In this document: positions 50,319 through 59,649 of the stretch, piece by piece
Position numbering within the stretch: position 1 is the stretch's first letter
How the letters are laid out: the number at the start of each line of letters is the position of its first letter
Source: Nonomuraea glycinis
GTDB taxonomy: Bacteria > Actinomycetota > Actinomycetes > Streptosporangiales > Streptosporangiaceae
Reading direction: 5' to 3'
Assembly: GCF_014646515.1 (NCBI RefSeq)
Contig: NZ_BMNK01000001.1
Location: 352,745-416,744, forward strand
DNA length: 64,000 nucleotides
Translations under genes and position numbers: made by a program
Notes under the pieces: model-generated
What the model saw: the letters and a program-made list of their open reading frames with translations, nothing else
Databases searched by the model: none
Told to the model about the DNA's origin: nothing

Positions 50319-51443
50319 CTACCCATCTTCGCGGGGGCGCAGGTTCGAGGTGGAGGGGCCGTCGAGGACGGCGATCTCGTGCTCGTCGCCGGGGGCGAGG
50401 AAACTCAGCAGCCGGCGGCCCTCCTCGGCCACCGCCTCCAGGTCGGCGATCGGCTCCCACTGGTGGATGGTCAGCGTGGAGGCGCCTTTGGCGCGGGCCA
50501 CGGTCCAGTCCCCGGCGGTGAAGCCGTCGACGAGGATGACGCGGGGCATCACGTTGGTGCCCATGAAGCCCCGCAGCGCGGCGAAACCGGCCTCGGTGAT
50601 GACCCTCGTCCGGTCGGCATGTGACAGGAAAAGGTTGTCGAAGTCATACATCAATCGCACAGGTGCCGAAATTTCGGCTGAAGGTCGTACAAGGTGGGGA
50701 AGGTCGTACAAGGTGCGGCCGGACTCGTCGCGGAACCGGAGCAGGTCCATGGACTCCACCACCTCGGCGAGCCGCGTCAGGCCCGACCAGGTCTGCACGT
50801 CCATGACCGACGACGGGCCGAACGCCGACAGATAGCGGATGACCAGCTCCTCGGCGGTCATCGGCGGCATGTCGAACCCGAGCCACGACTCGGCGCTGGT
50901 GTGCGCGATCGGCCCGCTCCTGCCCCACAGGCCGCGCGGCGGCACCTGCACCAGCGGCACCAGCCAGCGCACCACCTGGCCCAGCGCGTGCGGGTCGTTG
51001 CCGGGCCGGCGCTCGGCCAGCGCCCTGCCGAGTGCGGCGAAGGTCATCGGCTCGGCCTCCAGCAGCGACCGCCCGTGGGCCGCGAGCTCGTCGAGGTCGA
51101 CGCCGTCGAGCTTTCTGACGAAGGTGGTCCTGGTCATCCGCTCGGTGACCACCTGCAGCAGCGGCCGCATCGCCAGGCAGTCGCGCGCGGTGACCAGGTG
51201 GATGGTCGAGCGCTGCAATGCGATGCGGACCAGGGCGCGCGACTCCAGCAGCTTGGCGGCGTCCGCGGCCCGGAAGCCGGCGATCCGGTTCCACAGGCCG
51301 GTGTACCAGGTGTGCGGGGTCTGCGCCTGGAGGCCGCCGACCTGTTCGACCACCTCGGCGATGGGAAGATCGGTGCGGCTCAGGAGAAACTGCCGGTCAA
51401 GAGTCGCTCTGTTCAGTTCCCTGCGGGTGAGGAGGGGGTTCAT
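50319..51443 (-). CDS. AlkZ-like winged-helix DNA glycosylase family protein
   Basis: A 374-residue protein of the HTH_42/AlkZ family, some members of which excise alkylated bases and unhook DNA crosslinks. The catalytic-type motif is VGGLQAQTPHTWYTGLWNRI (Gln-x-Gln). A His-x-x-x pattern in STIHLVTARDCLAM and the C-terminal DGFTAGDWTV region also match. AlkZ relatives often accompany natural-product clusters for self-protection, but none is visible here. The start MNPLLTRREL at 51443 was chosen as the first Met of the conserved region. Confidence 0.8.
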   Translation of the reverse strand: MNPLLTRRELNRATLDRQFLLSRTDLPIAEVVEQVGGLQAQTPHTWYTGLWNRIAGFRAADAAKLLESRALVRIALQRSTIHLVTARDCLAMRPLLQVVTERMTRTTFVRKLDGVDLDELAAHGRSLLEAEPMTFAALGRALAERRPGNDPHALGQVVRWLVPLVQVPPRGLWGRSGPIAHTSAESWLGFDMPPMTAEELVIRYLSAFGPSSVMDVQTWSGLTRLAEVVESMDLLRFRDESGRTLYDLPHLVRPSAEISAPVRLMYDFDNLFLSHADRTRVITEAGFAALRGFMGTNVMPRVILVDGFTAGDWTVARAKGASTLTIHQWEPIADLEAVAEEGRRLLSFLAPGDEHEIAVLDGPSTSNLRPREDG

Positions 51444-51540
51444 GCCGTCCAACGTAGGGGCGATCGCGGCACATCTCGTGCCGCGATAATTGTTTCCTGG
51501 TCGTGATGATTGATTTTTCAATCACCGAGCGAGGCACATC

Positions 51541-52461
51541 ATGCGCAGTGCACTCTTAGGTCTCATGAGTTCTCAGACATTACCGCCTATCGAGGCAAAA
51601 GCGGAGGAACCGCAGGTCCAGGCTCCTAAGGAGCGGGGCAGCGTCCTCGAAATCTTCGAAAGACTCGGCACCGTCGTGGTGCCGGTGGCCGTGGGCCTGT
51701 ACGCCCTGCTCTACCTGGGCTTCCAGAGCGTCTATGACACCTTCGGCATCACCCCTGAGCAGGCCGGGATCGATCAGTCCACCCTCCTGGGCCGCCTGAT
51801 CGCCACCCTGATCCTGCTCTTCCTGATCCTCCTGCCGCTGGCCGGCATGGTGGTCGGCGTCGGCTGGCTGCTCAACGTGATCACTCGTGGCTGGGCCGGC
51901 CGGATGCTGGACCGGGGACGTGAGCGGCCGTGGCTGGCCGCCACCGTCGGCGCCCTGCTGTCCGGCGTCGCCTACTGGGGTCTGCTGACCATGCTCGGCG
52001 TCACCGGGACGCCCGTGCTGGTCACCATCGCGGTGGTCGCACTCTTCGGCTACCTGATCCCGTACCGGCTGCTGCGCAGGCAGCCCTCCGGCCGGGCCGG
52101 CATGCGCGTGCTCATCAGCGCCCTGGTGGGCATCGGGATGGGGTTCGTGCTGGTCGGCTGGATGACCGAGGGCGCGGAGGACGTGTACAAGAACGGCGAC
52201 AGCAACATCGTGCTCATGCTCGCCGGGTTCCCCAACCAGTGGGCCGCCGTGTCCGACGGCGACGGCAAGGTGCTCACCCCCGACGACCGCTGGCTGGTGC
52301 TCGGCCAGGACGGCGGGTCGTACACCTTCTATGACTGCGGCAAGATGGCCACGGTCCGCCGCCCGATCGAGGCCACCATCCTCACCAACATCGTGCTGGA
52401 CCCCGACTTCAGCGAGGGCGGCACCGAAAAGGTCGAGGACTGCGGCTACGCCAACAAGTGA
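51541..52461 (+). CDS. Integral membrane protein of unknown function
   Basis: A 306-residue protein with about five hydrophobic segments (VVVPVAVGLYALLYLGFQSV; LIATLILLFLILLPLAGMVV; LAATVGALLSGVAYWGLL; PVLVTIAVVALFGYLI; VLISALVGIGMGFVLVGWM). A soluble C-terminal domain follows, with two Cys that could pair (FYDCGKMA, VEDCGYANK). ATG 51541 has GAGG at six bases. Its stop touches the stop of the convergent kinase gene. No family is recognised. Confidence 0.75.
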   Translation: MRSALLGLMSSQTLPPIEAKAEEPQVQAPKERGSVLEIFERLGTVVVPVAVGLYALLYLGFQSVYDTFGITPEQAGIDQSTLLGRLIATLILLFLILLPLAGMVVGVGWLLNVITRGWAGRMLDRGRERPWLAATVGALLSGVAYWGLLTMLGVTGTPVLVTIAVVALFGYLIPYRLLRRQPSGRAGMRVLISALVGIGMGFVLVGWMTEGAEDVYKNGDSNIVLMLAGFPNQWAAVSDGDGKVLTPDDRWLVLGQDGGSYTFYDCGKMATVRRPIEATILTNIVLDPDFSEGGTEKVEDCGYANK

Positions 52462-54711
52462 TCAGCACATCTCCTGGTAGCCGGCCTCGGGGATCAGCCT
52501 GCGCCACTCGGCCTCGCTGAGCGCCCCGCCCGCCCGCGCACAGACCTCCCGTACGGCGAGCGCCGGGTCCACGGGGATGCCCGGCGACGCGACGGTTGCG
52601 GAGACGTCCAGCGAGACGACCGAGCCGTGACCGGTCAGGTAGTGCAGGGTCCGGCCGTCGCCGGAGAAGACATAGTGGTGACCGGGGGTGTGCGGCGCGA
52701 GCGTCGCGAGCAGCCGCCGGTCGGCCACCCGCCACAGGCGCACGCCCTCCTCCGAGGGGATGGCCAGCAGACGGCTGTCGGGGCTGAAGGCGGGGGCGCC
52801 CAGCGGGCCGGCGTCCGATCCGGGAAGGGTGTGGGCGCGGGAGCCGGACTCGCCGATGAGCGAGGGCTTGGCGCCCGCGACGGCCAGTAGCCGCCCGTCG
52901 GGGCTGAACGTGAGGGCCGGGGCAGCGCCGTCCGTCCGCGGGGGGACCTGGACGGTGCTGCTGACGGCCCGGCCGGGCACGTCCCACAGCTCCACCCGGC
53001 CGTCCTGGCTCGACACGGCGGCCCTGCGCCCGTCGGCGGACAGCGCCACCTGGCCGCCGACCACTTCGAACACCGGCCGGTTCCGGGCGTACAGCGAGGT
53101 ACGGTCACCGTTGGTGATCGTGAAGGTCGCCTCCGCCGCGGGGAGCCCGCCCGAGACCGCCACCCGGCGGCCGGCGGCCGTCTCGGCGTAGCGGCCGTCG
53201 GCGCTCAGCGCCGCCGTGCCGGACGGCGTCGGGTACATCGCCAGCAGTCGTCTGCTCGGGACGTCCCAGTGCGTGACCGCGCCACCGGCCCACCTGATCA
53301 GCTTGTCGCCGATCAGCCGGTAGCTCGTCGGGAAGCTCGCGGCCGGGTCGGTGAACACGCGCAGCTCCGGCTGGGACAGCGACGCCTGCAACGCCTCGCG
53401 GGCCTCGACCACCGGCGCCAGCTTCCAGGCCGCGACGCTCAGCCGCATCGCCGCCTGCGGGTCCGCGGTGCGCAGGGACTCGGCGCGGGCCGCCACCACC
53501 CGGGCGTTGGCCTGGCTCACCACCTCGACCGGGCTCATGGCGCCCCGCACCGTGACGACGGACACGCTCACGGCCACCGCGACCCCGGCGGCCAGCAGCG
53601 CCACGGCGGGCACTCCCGCCCACCGGCGTGCCGCGCGGCGCACGGGACGACGGGCGCGGCCCGTGCGCTCGTCGGCCACCCAGGCGCGCAGCCTCGGCCA
53701 GGCCTTGTAGAGCGCGGCGCTCACCGGCACCACGCCGTCGCCGTTGACGGCCACCAGCGTGCCCAGCTCGCTCTGGACCGGGGGAACCCGGACGCTGGGC
53801 CGTACCAGCAGACCCGCCTCGGTGAGGCGGGCCAGCGTCCCGTGCTCGTCGCGCGGGGCGGGGCCGGTCATCAGGGCGAGCAGCAGCCCCGGCAGCTCCA
53901 GCCGCTGCGGTAACGACAGCGTGGCGTAGACCTCCTCGGCCACCTCGCCGAGCGGGCGCGGACCGGCGGGCCCGTCCGGCGCGGGCAGCTCAAGCGCCGT
54001 CTCCACCAGCAGCTCGCGGGCCAGGGGGCGCTCCGACGGGTCCTTGGCGAGGGCCCGCGCGACCAGGTCGCGCAGCGCCTCGGGGAGCATGCTCACGTCG
54101 GGATCGACGGTCAGCAGGCGGTGCATGACCTCGCCGAGGCTCTCCCCGTGGAACGGGTCCTCGCCGGTGGCCGCGTACAGCACCAGGCCGCCCCACGCGA
54201 ACACGTCGGCCGCCGCGCCCGCGGGCTGCCCCATGAAGACCTCGGGCGCCAGGTAGGTGCGGGTGCCGCCGACCGCGCCCGGCCCGCCCACGCCGATCAC
54301 CTTCGGCCCGCAACGGGTCAGCAGCACCTTGTCCGGTCTCAGGTCGTGGTGGGTGAGCCGGTCCGCGTGCAGCGCGTGCAGCGCGGAGGCCACGTTGACG
54401 GCCAGCGTGACGAGCTCGTCGCCGCGGTAGGGGCCGTGCCGGCTCACCGCCTGCCGCAGATCGGGGCCGTCGGCGAACTCGCTCACCACGTAAGGCACCC
54501 GGCCGTCGAGGCGGACCGCGACCACCTCGGCCAGATGGCGGTGCGCCACCCGCCGGATCGGCGCGAGGTCGCGGCAGGGCACCCTGACCGCGAAGCGGCG
54601 GCCCTGGTCGTCGTAGGAGTCGTAGACGATGCCGCGGCTGCCCGTGCCGAGCCGGCCTGCCAGCCAGTAGCCGCCAAGCTCCTCGGGGTCGCCGGGCATC
54701 GAGCGTGTCAT
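52462..54711 (-). CDS. Membrane-anchored serine/threonine pseudokinase with WD40-like repeats
   Basis: A 749-residue protein. A protein kinase domain (about 14-270) has GRLGTGSRG as the glycine loop, but the VAIK Lys is Arg43 (FAVRVP). The catalytic loop is HHDLRPDKVLL (Asp123 kept, Lys changed to Arg) and DFG is Gly140-Val-Gly (VIGVGGPG). YLAPEVF is normal. Loss of two key residues implies a pseudokinase. A transmembrane segment near 390 (VPAVALLAAGVAVAVSVSVV) precedes an extracytoplasmic part with WD40-like repeats (GGQVALSADGRRAAVSSQDG, FSPDGRLLAVAG) in the C-terminal half. The start is not certain (54711 or 54801). Confidence 0.82.
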   Translation of the reverse strand: MTRSMPGDPEELGGYWLAGRLGTGSRGIVYDSYDDQGRRFAVRVPCRDLAPIRRVAHRHLAEVVAVRLDGRVPYVVSEFADGPDLRQAVSRHGPYRGDELVTLAVNVASALHALHADRLTHHDLRPDKVLLTRCGPKVIGVGGPGAVGGTRTYLAPEVFMGQPAGAAADVFAWGGLVLYAATGEDPFHGESLGEVMHRLLTVDPDVSMLPEALRDLVARALAKDPSERPLARELLVETALELPAPDGPAGPRPLGEVAEEVYATLSLPQRLELPGLLLALMTGPAPRDEHGTLARLTEAGLLVRPSVRVPPVQSELGTLVAVNGDGVVPVSAALYKAWPRLRAWVADERTGRARRPVRRAARRWAGVPAVALLAAGVAVAVSVSVVTVRGAMSPVEVVSQANARVVAARAESLRTADPQAAMRLSVAAWKLAPVVEAREALQASLSQPELRVFTDPAASFPTSYRLIGDKLIRWAGGAVTHWDVPSRRLLAMYPTPSGTAALSADGRYAETAAGRRVAVSGGLPAAEATFTITNGDRTSLYARNRPVFEVVGGQVALSADGRRAAVSSQDGRVELWDVPGRAVSSTVQVPPRTDGAAPALTFSPDGRLLAVAGAKPSLIGESGSRAHTLPGSDAGPLGAPAFSPDSRLLAIPSEEGVRLWRVADRRLLATLAPHTPGHHYVFSGDGRTLHYLTGHGSVVSLDVSATVASPGIPVDPALAVREVCARAGGALSEAEWRRLIPEAGYQEMC

Positions 54712-54807
54712 CGAAGGCTTAGACGCACGTGGTGGAGGATTGGTTGTCGGCACCTCGGAACGCCACAGGCCCCCCGCGCGCCTCGGGGAGCCCATGGACA
54801 AAGATCA

Positions 54808-55365
54808 TTATGGCAGGGTCTGGGATCTTGCCTGCCAGTCGGAGCGCAGGATCGACATGATCACCGAGTCGTACCACTCGCCGTCCCAGCGCAGCGCGTC
54901 GCGGAGCACCCCCTCCTCCACGAACCCCGCCTTCTTGTAGACGTGCTTGGCCCGCTCGTTGAAGGAGAAGACGTCGAGGCTGATCCGGTGCAGCGGCGTG
55001 GTGCCGAAGGCGTGGTCGAGCAGCAGCGACAGGGCCTCGCCGCCGTAGCCCCTGCCGAAGACGCGCGCGCCGATCAGCGCGATCCGCAGGTTGCAGGACA
55101 GGTTGGCGGTGTCGAGCTCGTTGAGCACCACCTCGCCCACATAGTCGCCCGCCACCGTGATCGCCAGGTCGAGCCGGTCGTCGTGCTCGCCCCTGGTGGC
55201 GTACCAGCGGCGGCCCGCCTCGGCGGCGATCTCGCCGTGCGAGCCGGTCAGCCGCCGCACCTCGGGGTCGGTGACCAGCTCGTGCAGCCCGTCGGCGTGC
55301 TCGGGGCCGACCGGCCGCAGGGTCACGAGCTCGCCCACCAGCGTGGGCTTGGCGGCGAACATCAT
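54808..55365 (-). CDS. GNAT-family N-acetyltransferase
   Basis: A 185-residue RimJ/RimL-type acetyltransferase (acetyl-CoA dependent). The region IGARVFGRGYGGEALSLLLD has the acetyl-CoA-binding R-x-x-G-x-G/A pattern. LDVFSFNERAKHVYKKAGFV is the conserved motif B end. It overlaps the P-loop kinase gene by four bases. The substrate is unknown. Confidence 0.9.
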   Translation of the reverse strand: MMFAAKPTLVGELVTLRPVGPEHADGLHELVTDPEVRRLTGSHGEIAAEAGRRWYATRGEHDDRLDLAITVAGDYVGEVVLNELDTANLSCNLRIALIGARVFGRGYGGEALSLLLDHAFGTTPLHRISLDVFSFNERAKHVYKKAGFVEEGVLRDALRWDGEWYDSVIMSILRSDWQARSQTLP

Positions 55366-55856
55366 CCGGCGGCCAGCTCCCGCAGCACCGCCTTGAGCAC
55401 CTCCTCGGGCGTCATCACGCCCACGTCGAAGGTGAGGTCGCTCACCTCCTGGAAGAAGTGACCACGGCGGGCCCGCATGGCGGTGGGGGAGAAGTCGGGG
55501 CGGTGATCGCTGGAGCGCATGCGCTCGGTCAGGATCTCGTCCGCCGCGTCGAGCCAGATGACCAACGCGCCGCGCATGGCCGCGCGTACCACCGGGCTCT
55601 CCAGGGTGCTGGCCGCGGCGGCGATCACCTTCCGCTCGCCGGCGAGCTCCTCCAGCACGTGCTCGGCCTCGCGCTCGTGCAGGACGTCGGCGCCCTCGGC
55701 GGCGGCGATCTCGGCCGCGCTCCCGCCGAAACGGGCCCGCAGAAAGGGGTCGCTGTCGCTGAACGGCAGGCCGAGGGCGTCGGCCAGCAGGCGCCCTGCG
55801 GTCGTCTTACCGCTTCCCATCAGGCCGATCACCACGATTGGTTTGTTTTTCCACAT
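55362..55856 (-). CDS. P-loop kinase, shikimate kinase-like
   Basis: A 164-residue P-loop kinase with Walker A GLMGSGKT (11-18) and a shikimate kinase-like following block (FSDSDPFLRARFGGSAAEIA, with Asp in place of the usual D-x-D site). The GGG motif of true shikimate kinases is replaced by AAAA (VIAAAAS), so the substrate is doubtful; gluconate kinase-like or another substrate is possible. The ATG at 55856 was chosen over the upstream TTG because GAGG lies before it. It is co-translated with the acetyltransferase. Confidence 0.7.
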   Translation of the reverse strand: MWKNKPIVVIGLMGSGKTTAGRLLADALGLPFSDSDPFLRARFGGSAAEIAAAEGADVLHEREAEHVLEELAGERKVIAAAASTLESPVVRAAMRGALVIWLDAADEILTERMRSSDHRPDFSPTAMRARRGHFFQEVSDLTFDVGVMTPEEVLKAVLRELAAG

Positions 55857-55893
55857 GTGGATAGAGGTTCCTCGTGCCAAGGAGGTAAATCAA

Positions 55894-56175
55894 ATGACCA
55901 TCGCCGGAAGCATCATCCTCATCATGCTCGGTGCGATCCTCACCTGGGCCGTCGAATTCGATCTCGCCGGCCTCGACATCAACATCGTCGGTGTGGTCCT
56001 CATGCTCGGTGGCGTGGCCGGGCTGCTGTTCGGGCTCTACCGGATCAGCCTGACGCGCCGGGCCGTGGGCCCGATCGACGAGCCGGTCCACCGCCACGAG
56101 GTCTACGAGGAGCCGGACACGCGCAGGACCACCGTCTACGAGGAGCGTAGGCGCGTCGACGAACCCCCGCTGTGA
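55894..56175 (+). CDS. DUF6458 small membrane protein
   Basis: A 93-residue protein with two membrane segments (GSIILIMLGAILTWAVEF and INIVGVVLMLGGVAGLLFGL) and an acidic/basic cytoplasmic tail (VYEEPDTRRTTVYEERRR). ATG 55894 has AAGGAGG upstream. The DUF6458 family is common in actinobacteria. Its stop codon begins a 12-bp repeat. Function unknown. Confidence 0.85.
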   Translation: MTIAGSIILIMLGAILTWAVEFDLAGLDINIVGVVLMLGGVAGLLFGLYRISLTRRAVGPIDEPVHRHEVYEEPDTRRTTVYEERRRVDEPPL

Positions 56176-56206
56176 ACCCCACTGTGAACCCTGCGGTGAA
56201 CCCCAG
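56171..56206. repeat. Three 12-bp repeats over the DUF6458 stop codon
   Basis: TGTGAACCCCAC, TGTGAACCCTGC and GGTGAACCCCAG are consecutive 12-bp units. TGA at 56173 is the real stop; the second and third units repeat TGA in the same frame. Confidence 0.85.
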
Positions 56207-56232
56207 CTGCGAATCAGGAGGTGACAACTGAC

Positions 56233-56619
56233 ATGCCGGCCGAACAGGAACTGCCGACGACCGTCCGACGCTCCCCCAAGAAGGCGCGGGAGACGTGGAT
56301 GGCGGCGCACGACTCGGCTGTGGAGCAGTACGGCGAAGGGCGGCGCGCCCACATGACGGCCTTCGCCGCGTTGAAGCACACGTTCGAGAAGATCGGCGAC
56401 CACTGGGAGCCGAAGTCCGAGAAGGGCCCCTCCGACCAGGGCGCGAAGGACCGTTCGGGCCGGACCGAGGAGGGCGTCAACGCCAACGCGACCAAGGAGC
56501 ACCTGCGGGGCGTGGCGGCGGAGCTCGACATCCGCGGCCGGTCGAAGATGACCAAGCAGGAGCTCGTGGACGCCATCAAGAAGGCCAACCGGCGGGCCAC
56601 CGCCGAGGCCCGCCGCTGA
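56233..56619 (+). CDS. ChaB-family protein with Rho_N/SAP-like C-terminus
   Basis: A 128-residue soluble protein. The N-terminal half fits ChaB (SPKKARETWMAAHDSAVEQY, with an alanine/lysine-rich helix and HTFEKIGDHWEPK). The C-terminus (TKEHLRGVAAELDIRGRSKM, TKQELVDAI) is an HeH/Rho_N-like helix-extended-helix. The best ATG is 56233, with AGGAGGTG before it. It may bind nucleic acid. Function otherwise unknown. Confidence 0.82.
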   Translation: MPAEQELPTTVRRSPKKARETWMAAHDSAVEQYGEGRRAHMTAFAALKHTFEKIGDHWEPKSEKGPSDQGAKDRSGRTEEGVNANATKEHLRGVAAELDIRGRSKMTKQELVDAIKKANRRATAEARR

Positions 56620-56628
56620 CCCGCCCCC

Positions 56629-58455
56629 TCACAGCAACCGCTTGACCGCCGCGACCACCGCGTGGCGGTCTATGCGGGCGTCCGAGAGCTGTTCGCCCGG
56701 TGTCGCCGACCCGGGCAGCCCCCGCACCGCGAGCTTGACGACCCTCGGTCCGAGCTCGCTCACCGCGTCCAGCACCGCGTCCCCCAGGCCGCCCTCGGGC
56801 CGGTGGTCCTCCACGGTGATGAGGTTGCCCGTGGTCGTCGCGGCCTCCATCAGGGCGGCCGCGTCGATGGGCTTGATCGAGTACATGTCCAGCACGCCGA
56901 CGCCGATGCCCTCCTTCGCCAGGAGGTCTGCCGCGGCCAGCGCCTCGTGCACGGTGATCCCGGCGGCCACGATCGTGGCCCGGTCGGACGGGGAGTGCCG
57001 CAGCACGCGCGAGCCGCCCACGGGGAAGCGCTCGCCCGGCGGGTAGATCACCGGCGTCGCGCCGCGCGTGGTGCGCAGGTACGCCACCCCGGACAGGTCG
57101 GCCATCTCGGCGGTCAGGGCCGCCGCCTGGTTGGCGTCGCACGGGTAGAGCACGATGCCGCCGTGGACGGCCCGCATCATGGCCAGATCCTCCAGCCCCA
57201 TCTGCGACGGCCCGTCCGCGCCGATCGACACGCCCGCGTGCGAGCCCACCAGCCGGATCGGCGACTGGCTCACGCCCGCCATCCTGATGAAGTCGTACGC
57301 GCGGGTCAGGAAGGCGGCGAAGGTGACGGCGTAGGGGACCCAGCCGCGCACCCGCATGCCGACGGCGGCGGCGACGAGCTGCTGCTCGGCGATGTACATC
57401 TGGAAGAACCGCTCGGGGTGGGCGGTCGCGAACGCCTCGGCCTTCGTCGAGTCGGCCACCTCGCCGTCGAGCACCACCACGTCGCCGCGCGCGGTGCCGA
57501 GCGCGGCGAGCGCCTCGCCGAACGCGGTCCTGGTCGCCACCTCGTCGCCGATCTTGAACTCGGGCAGCGCGAGCTCGCCGCCCCCGAACCGGTACGGCTC
57601 CGCCCGCCCGGCCGGCCGCCGGACCTCGACGGTCAGACTCCGTGGCCCGCCCAGCTCCGCTATGGCCTGCTCCGGCTCCTTCAGCGCCTTGCCGTGCGCC
57701 CCCTCGCGGTTCTCGACCTCGACCACGCCCGCGCCCTTGCGGGTCTTGGCCAGGATCACGGTGGGCCGCCTGCGGGTGTTGCGGGCGTCGCTCAGCGCGA
57801 AGTCGATCTGGCCGGGGTCGTGCCCGTCGATCTCGACCGTGTGCCAGCCGAACGCCCCGAACCGGCGGGCGTACGCCCCCAGGTCCCAGCCGTGCCGGGT
57901 GGGGCCGCGCTGGCCGAGCCGGTTGACGTCCACGATGAGCGTGATGTTCGACAGCCCTTCGCTGCCGGCGTGCTCGGCGGCCTCCCAGACGGACCCCTCG
58001 GCCAGCTCGCTGTCACCGCTGAGCACCCAGACGTGCTGCGGCACGCGTTCCAGCCGGCCGGCCATCGCCATGCCCACGCCCACCGGCAGGCCCTGTCCCA
58101 GCGAGCCGGTGGCGACGTCCACCCAGGGCAGTCGCGTGCTCGGATGACCTTCCAGCCTGCTGCCGTGTTGACGGAAGGTCAGCAGCTCCTCGTCACTGAT
58201 CGCCCCCGCGGCCTTGAACAACGAGTACAGCAGGGGCGAGGCGTGACCCTTGGAGAAGATCAGGTGGTCGTTCGCCGGATCGTCCGGCCGGCTGAAGTCG
58301 TAGTGCAGGTGGCAGGAGAACAGCACGGCCATCAGATCGGCGGCGGACATCGACGAGGTCGGATGACCCGATCCGGCGGCGGCGGACGCGCGCACGGAGT
58401 CGACGCGCAACTGCGCGGCCAGCTCGCTCAGAAACTGGAGATCGTGTTCAGGCAT
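56629..58455 (-). CDS. Transketolase-like ThDP enzyme
   Basis: A 608-residue transketolase with both halves. The N-terminal ThDP domain has SVRASAAAGSGHPTSSMSAA, FSKGHASPLLY, TGSLGQGLPVGVGMA and GDSELAEGSVWEA (the GDG motif is GDS here). The Pyr domain has FQMYIAEQQLVAAAVGM, with the catalytic Glu, and HAGVSIGADGPSQMGLEDLA. It is shorter than typical transketolases (about 650-700) but keeps the cofactor-binding elements. Its ATG at 58455 has AAGGAGG upstream. It could be a pentose-phosphate or a specialised transketolase. Confidence 0.9.
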   Translation of the reverse strand: MPEHDLQFLSELAAQLRVDSVRASAAAGSGHPTSSMSAADLMAVLFSCHLHYDFSRPDDPANDHLIFSKGHASPLLYSLFKAAGAISDEELLTFRQHGSRLEGHPSTRLPWVDVATGSLGQGLPVGVGMAMAGRLERVPQHVWVLSGDSELAEGSVWEAAEHAGSEGLSNITLIVDVNRLGQRGPTRHGWDLGAYARRFGAFGWHTVEIDGHDPGQIDFALSDARNTRRRPTVILAKTRKGAGVVEVENREGAHGKALKEPEQAIAELGGPRSLTVEVRRPAGRAEPYRFGGGELALPEFKIGDEVATRTAFGEALAALGTARGDVVVLDGEVADSTKAEAFATAHPERFFQMYIAEQQLVAAAVGMRVRGWVPYAVTFAAFLTRAYDFIRMAGVSQSPIRLVGSHAGVSIGADGPSQMGLEDLAMMRAVHGGIVLYPCDANQAAALTAEMADLSGVAYLRTTRGATPVIYPPGERFPVGGSRVLRHSPSDRATIVAAGITVHEALAAADLLAKEGIGVGVLDMYSIKPIDAAALMEAATTTGNLITVEDHRPEGGLGDAVLDAVSELGPRVVKLAVRGLPGSATPGEQLSDARIDRHAVVAAVKRLL

Positions 58456-58576
58456 CAGCCCTCCTTGTGGTTCTCCGCCGCCTACCCTCACCGGCCCGCT
58501 TAACGCAATTCCCCTGCCCGGCCGTGCTTTCCGCGGACCGGCACGCAGCCGGTCGCGGGCCGGCACGTACGAAGAA

Positions 58577-58603
58577 GCCACCCGCCGCATGGACGGGTGG
58601 CCT
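58577..58603 (-). terminator. Terminator-like hairpin after the SDR gene
   Basis: On the minus strand, GCCACCCG and CGGGTGGC form a stem (58577-58601) followed by TTCTTCG. It lies just downstream of the SDR gene stop (58628) and before the transketolase start. Confidence 0.65.
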
Positions 58604-58627
58604 CAACCACGCTCTGTCTATGAAATG

Positions 58628-59644
58628 TCAGGACTTGGCGCGGAGGGAGAGCGCCAAGGCCGCCGCCACACCGCCGGCCGCGACCGCCACCGCGACCGGC
58701 CCGCGATGCTGGGAGAGCCAGAGCTGCGGGCTGCGGGCGTGGCTGCGGTCGTCGAAACCGCCGTGCGCGCCGAAATCCTGCGACTCGTCCGCCGGCTCCC
58801 ACAGGTTGGAGACCTCGCCGGCGGGCTTGTCGGGGGTCTGCTGCGCCTCGATGCCGGTCCTGGCGAGATACCGGTCGACCAGGGCGGGCGCGACGCGCTG
58901 GGCGAGCAGTGTGGCGGCGGTGGTGGCGCCGACCCAGTACTCCTTGCGCTCCGGGTGCGCGGCCGCGTAGACGATGCCCCGCGCGGCGACCTCCGGCTGA
59001 TAGATGGGCGGCACCGGTTGCGGATGGCGGCGCAGCTTCGACAGGACCCAGTCGAACTGCGGCGTGTTCACCGCGGGCAGCTGGACCATGGTGATCTGGA
59101 CGCCGCTGCGCTCGGCCAGCAGCTCCGTCCTGACCGACTCGGTGAACCCCTTGACGGCGTGCTTGGCCCCGCAGTACGCCGACTGCAGGGGGATGCCGCG
59201 GTAGGACAGCGCGGAGCCCGTCTGGACGATCGTGCCGCGGCCCCGGGGACGCATCAGGTCGAGCGCCACCTTGGTGCCCCAGACGTAGCCGAGGTAGGTG
59301 ACGGCGGTGGTGCGCTCGAACTCCTCCGGCCGCACGTCGGTGAACCTGGCGAACACCGAGGAGAACGCCACGTTGATCCACACGTCGATCGGGCCTAGCT
59401 CGGCCTCGATGCGTTCGGCCGCCTGCCGTACCTGGTCGTAGTCCGCGACGTCGGCCTCGTAGACCTGCCCGACCCCGCCCGCGACGCCCACGTCGACCGC
59501 GGCCGCGCCCAGGCCGGTCGTGCCACGGGCGATGAGCGCGACGTTGGCTCCCTGCGCGCCGAGCTCGCGCACGACGGCCCGCCCGACGCCCCCGCTCGCG
59601 CCCGTGACGACGACCACCTGCCCGCTGAGGGGATGCGCCGACAT
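58628..59644 (-). CDS. SDR-family oxidoreductase with C-terminal membrane anchor
   Basis: A 338-residue short-chain dehydrogenase. NAD(P)-binding TGASGGVGRA, NVAFSSVF in place of NNAG, catalytic Ser and SAYCGAKHAVKGF (Y-x-x-x-K). It ends with a hydrophobic C-terminal segment (GPVAVAVAAGGVAAALALSL) that probably anchors it in the membrane. The ATG at 59644 was chosen over the upstream GTG. The substrate is unknown. Confidence 0.87.
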   Translation of the reverse strand: MSAHPLSGQVVVVTGASGGVGRAVVRELGAQGANVALIARGTTGLGAAAVDVGVAGGVGQVYEADVADYDQVRQAAERIEAELGPIDVWINVAFSSVFARFTDVRPEEFERTTAVTYLGYVWGTKVALDLMRPRGRGTIVQTGSALSYRGIPLQSAYCGAKHAVKGFTESVRTELLAERSGVQITMVQLPAVNTPQFDWVLSKLRRHPQPVPPIYQPEVAARGIVYAAAHPERKEYWVGATTAATLLAQRVAPALVDRYLARTGIEAQQTPDKPAGEVSNLWEPADESQDFGAHGGFDDRSHARSPQLWLSQHRGPVAVAVAAGGVAAALALSLRAKS

Positions 59645-59649
59645 GCGCC

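Noticed and set aside
55362..55856. AroK (shikimate kinase) of the aromatic pathway
   Set aside because: The GGG motif is missing and no aro genes are near; only a P-loop kinase call is supported.
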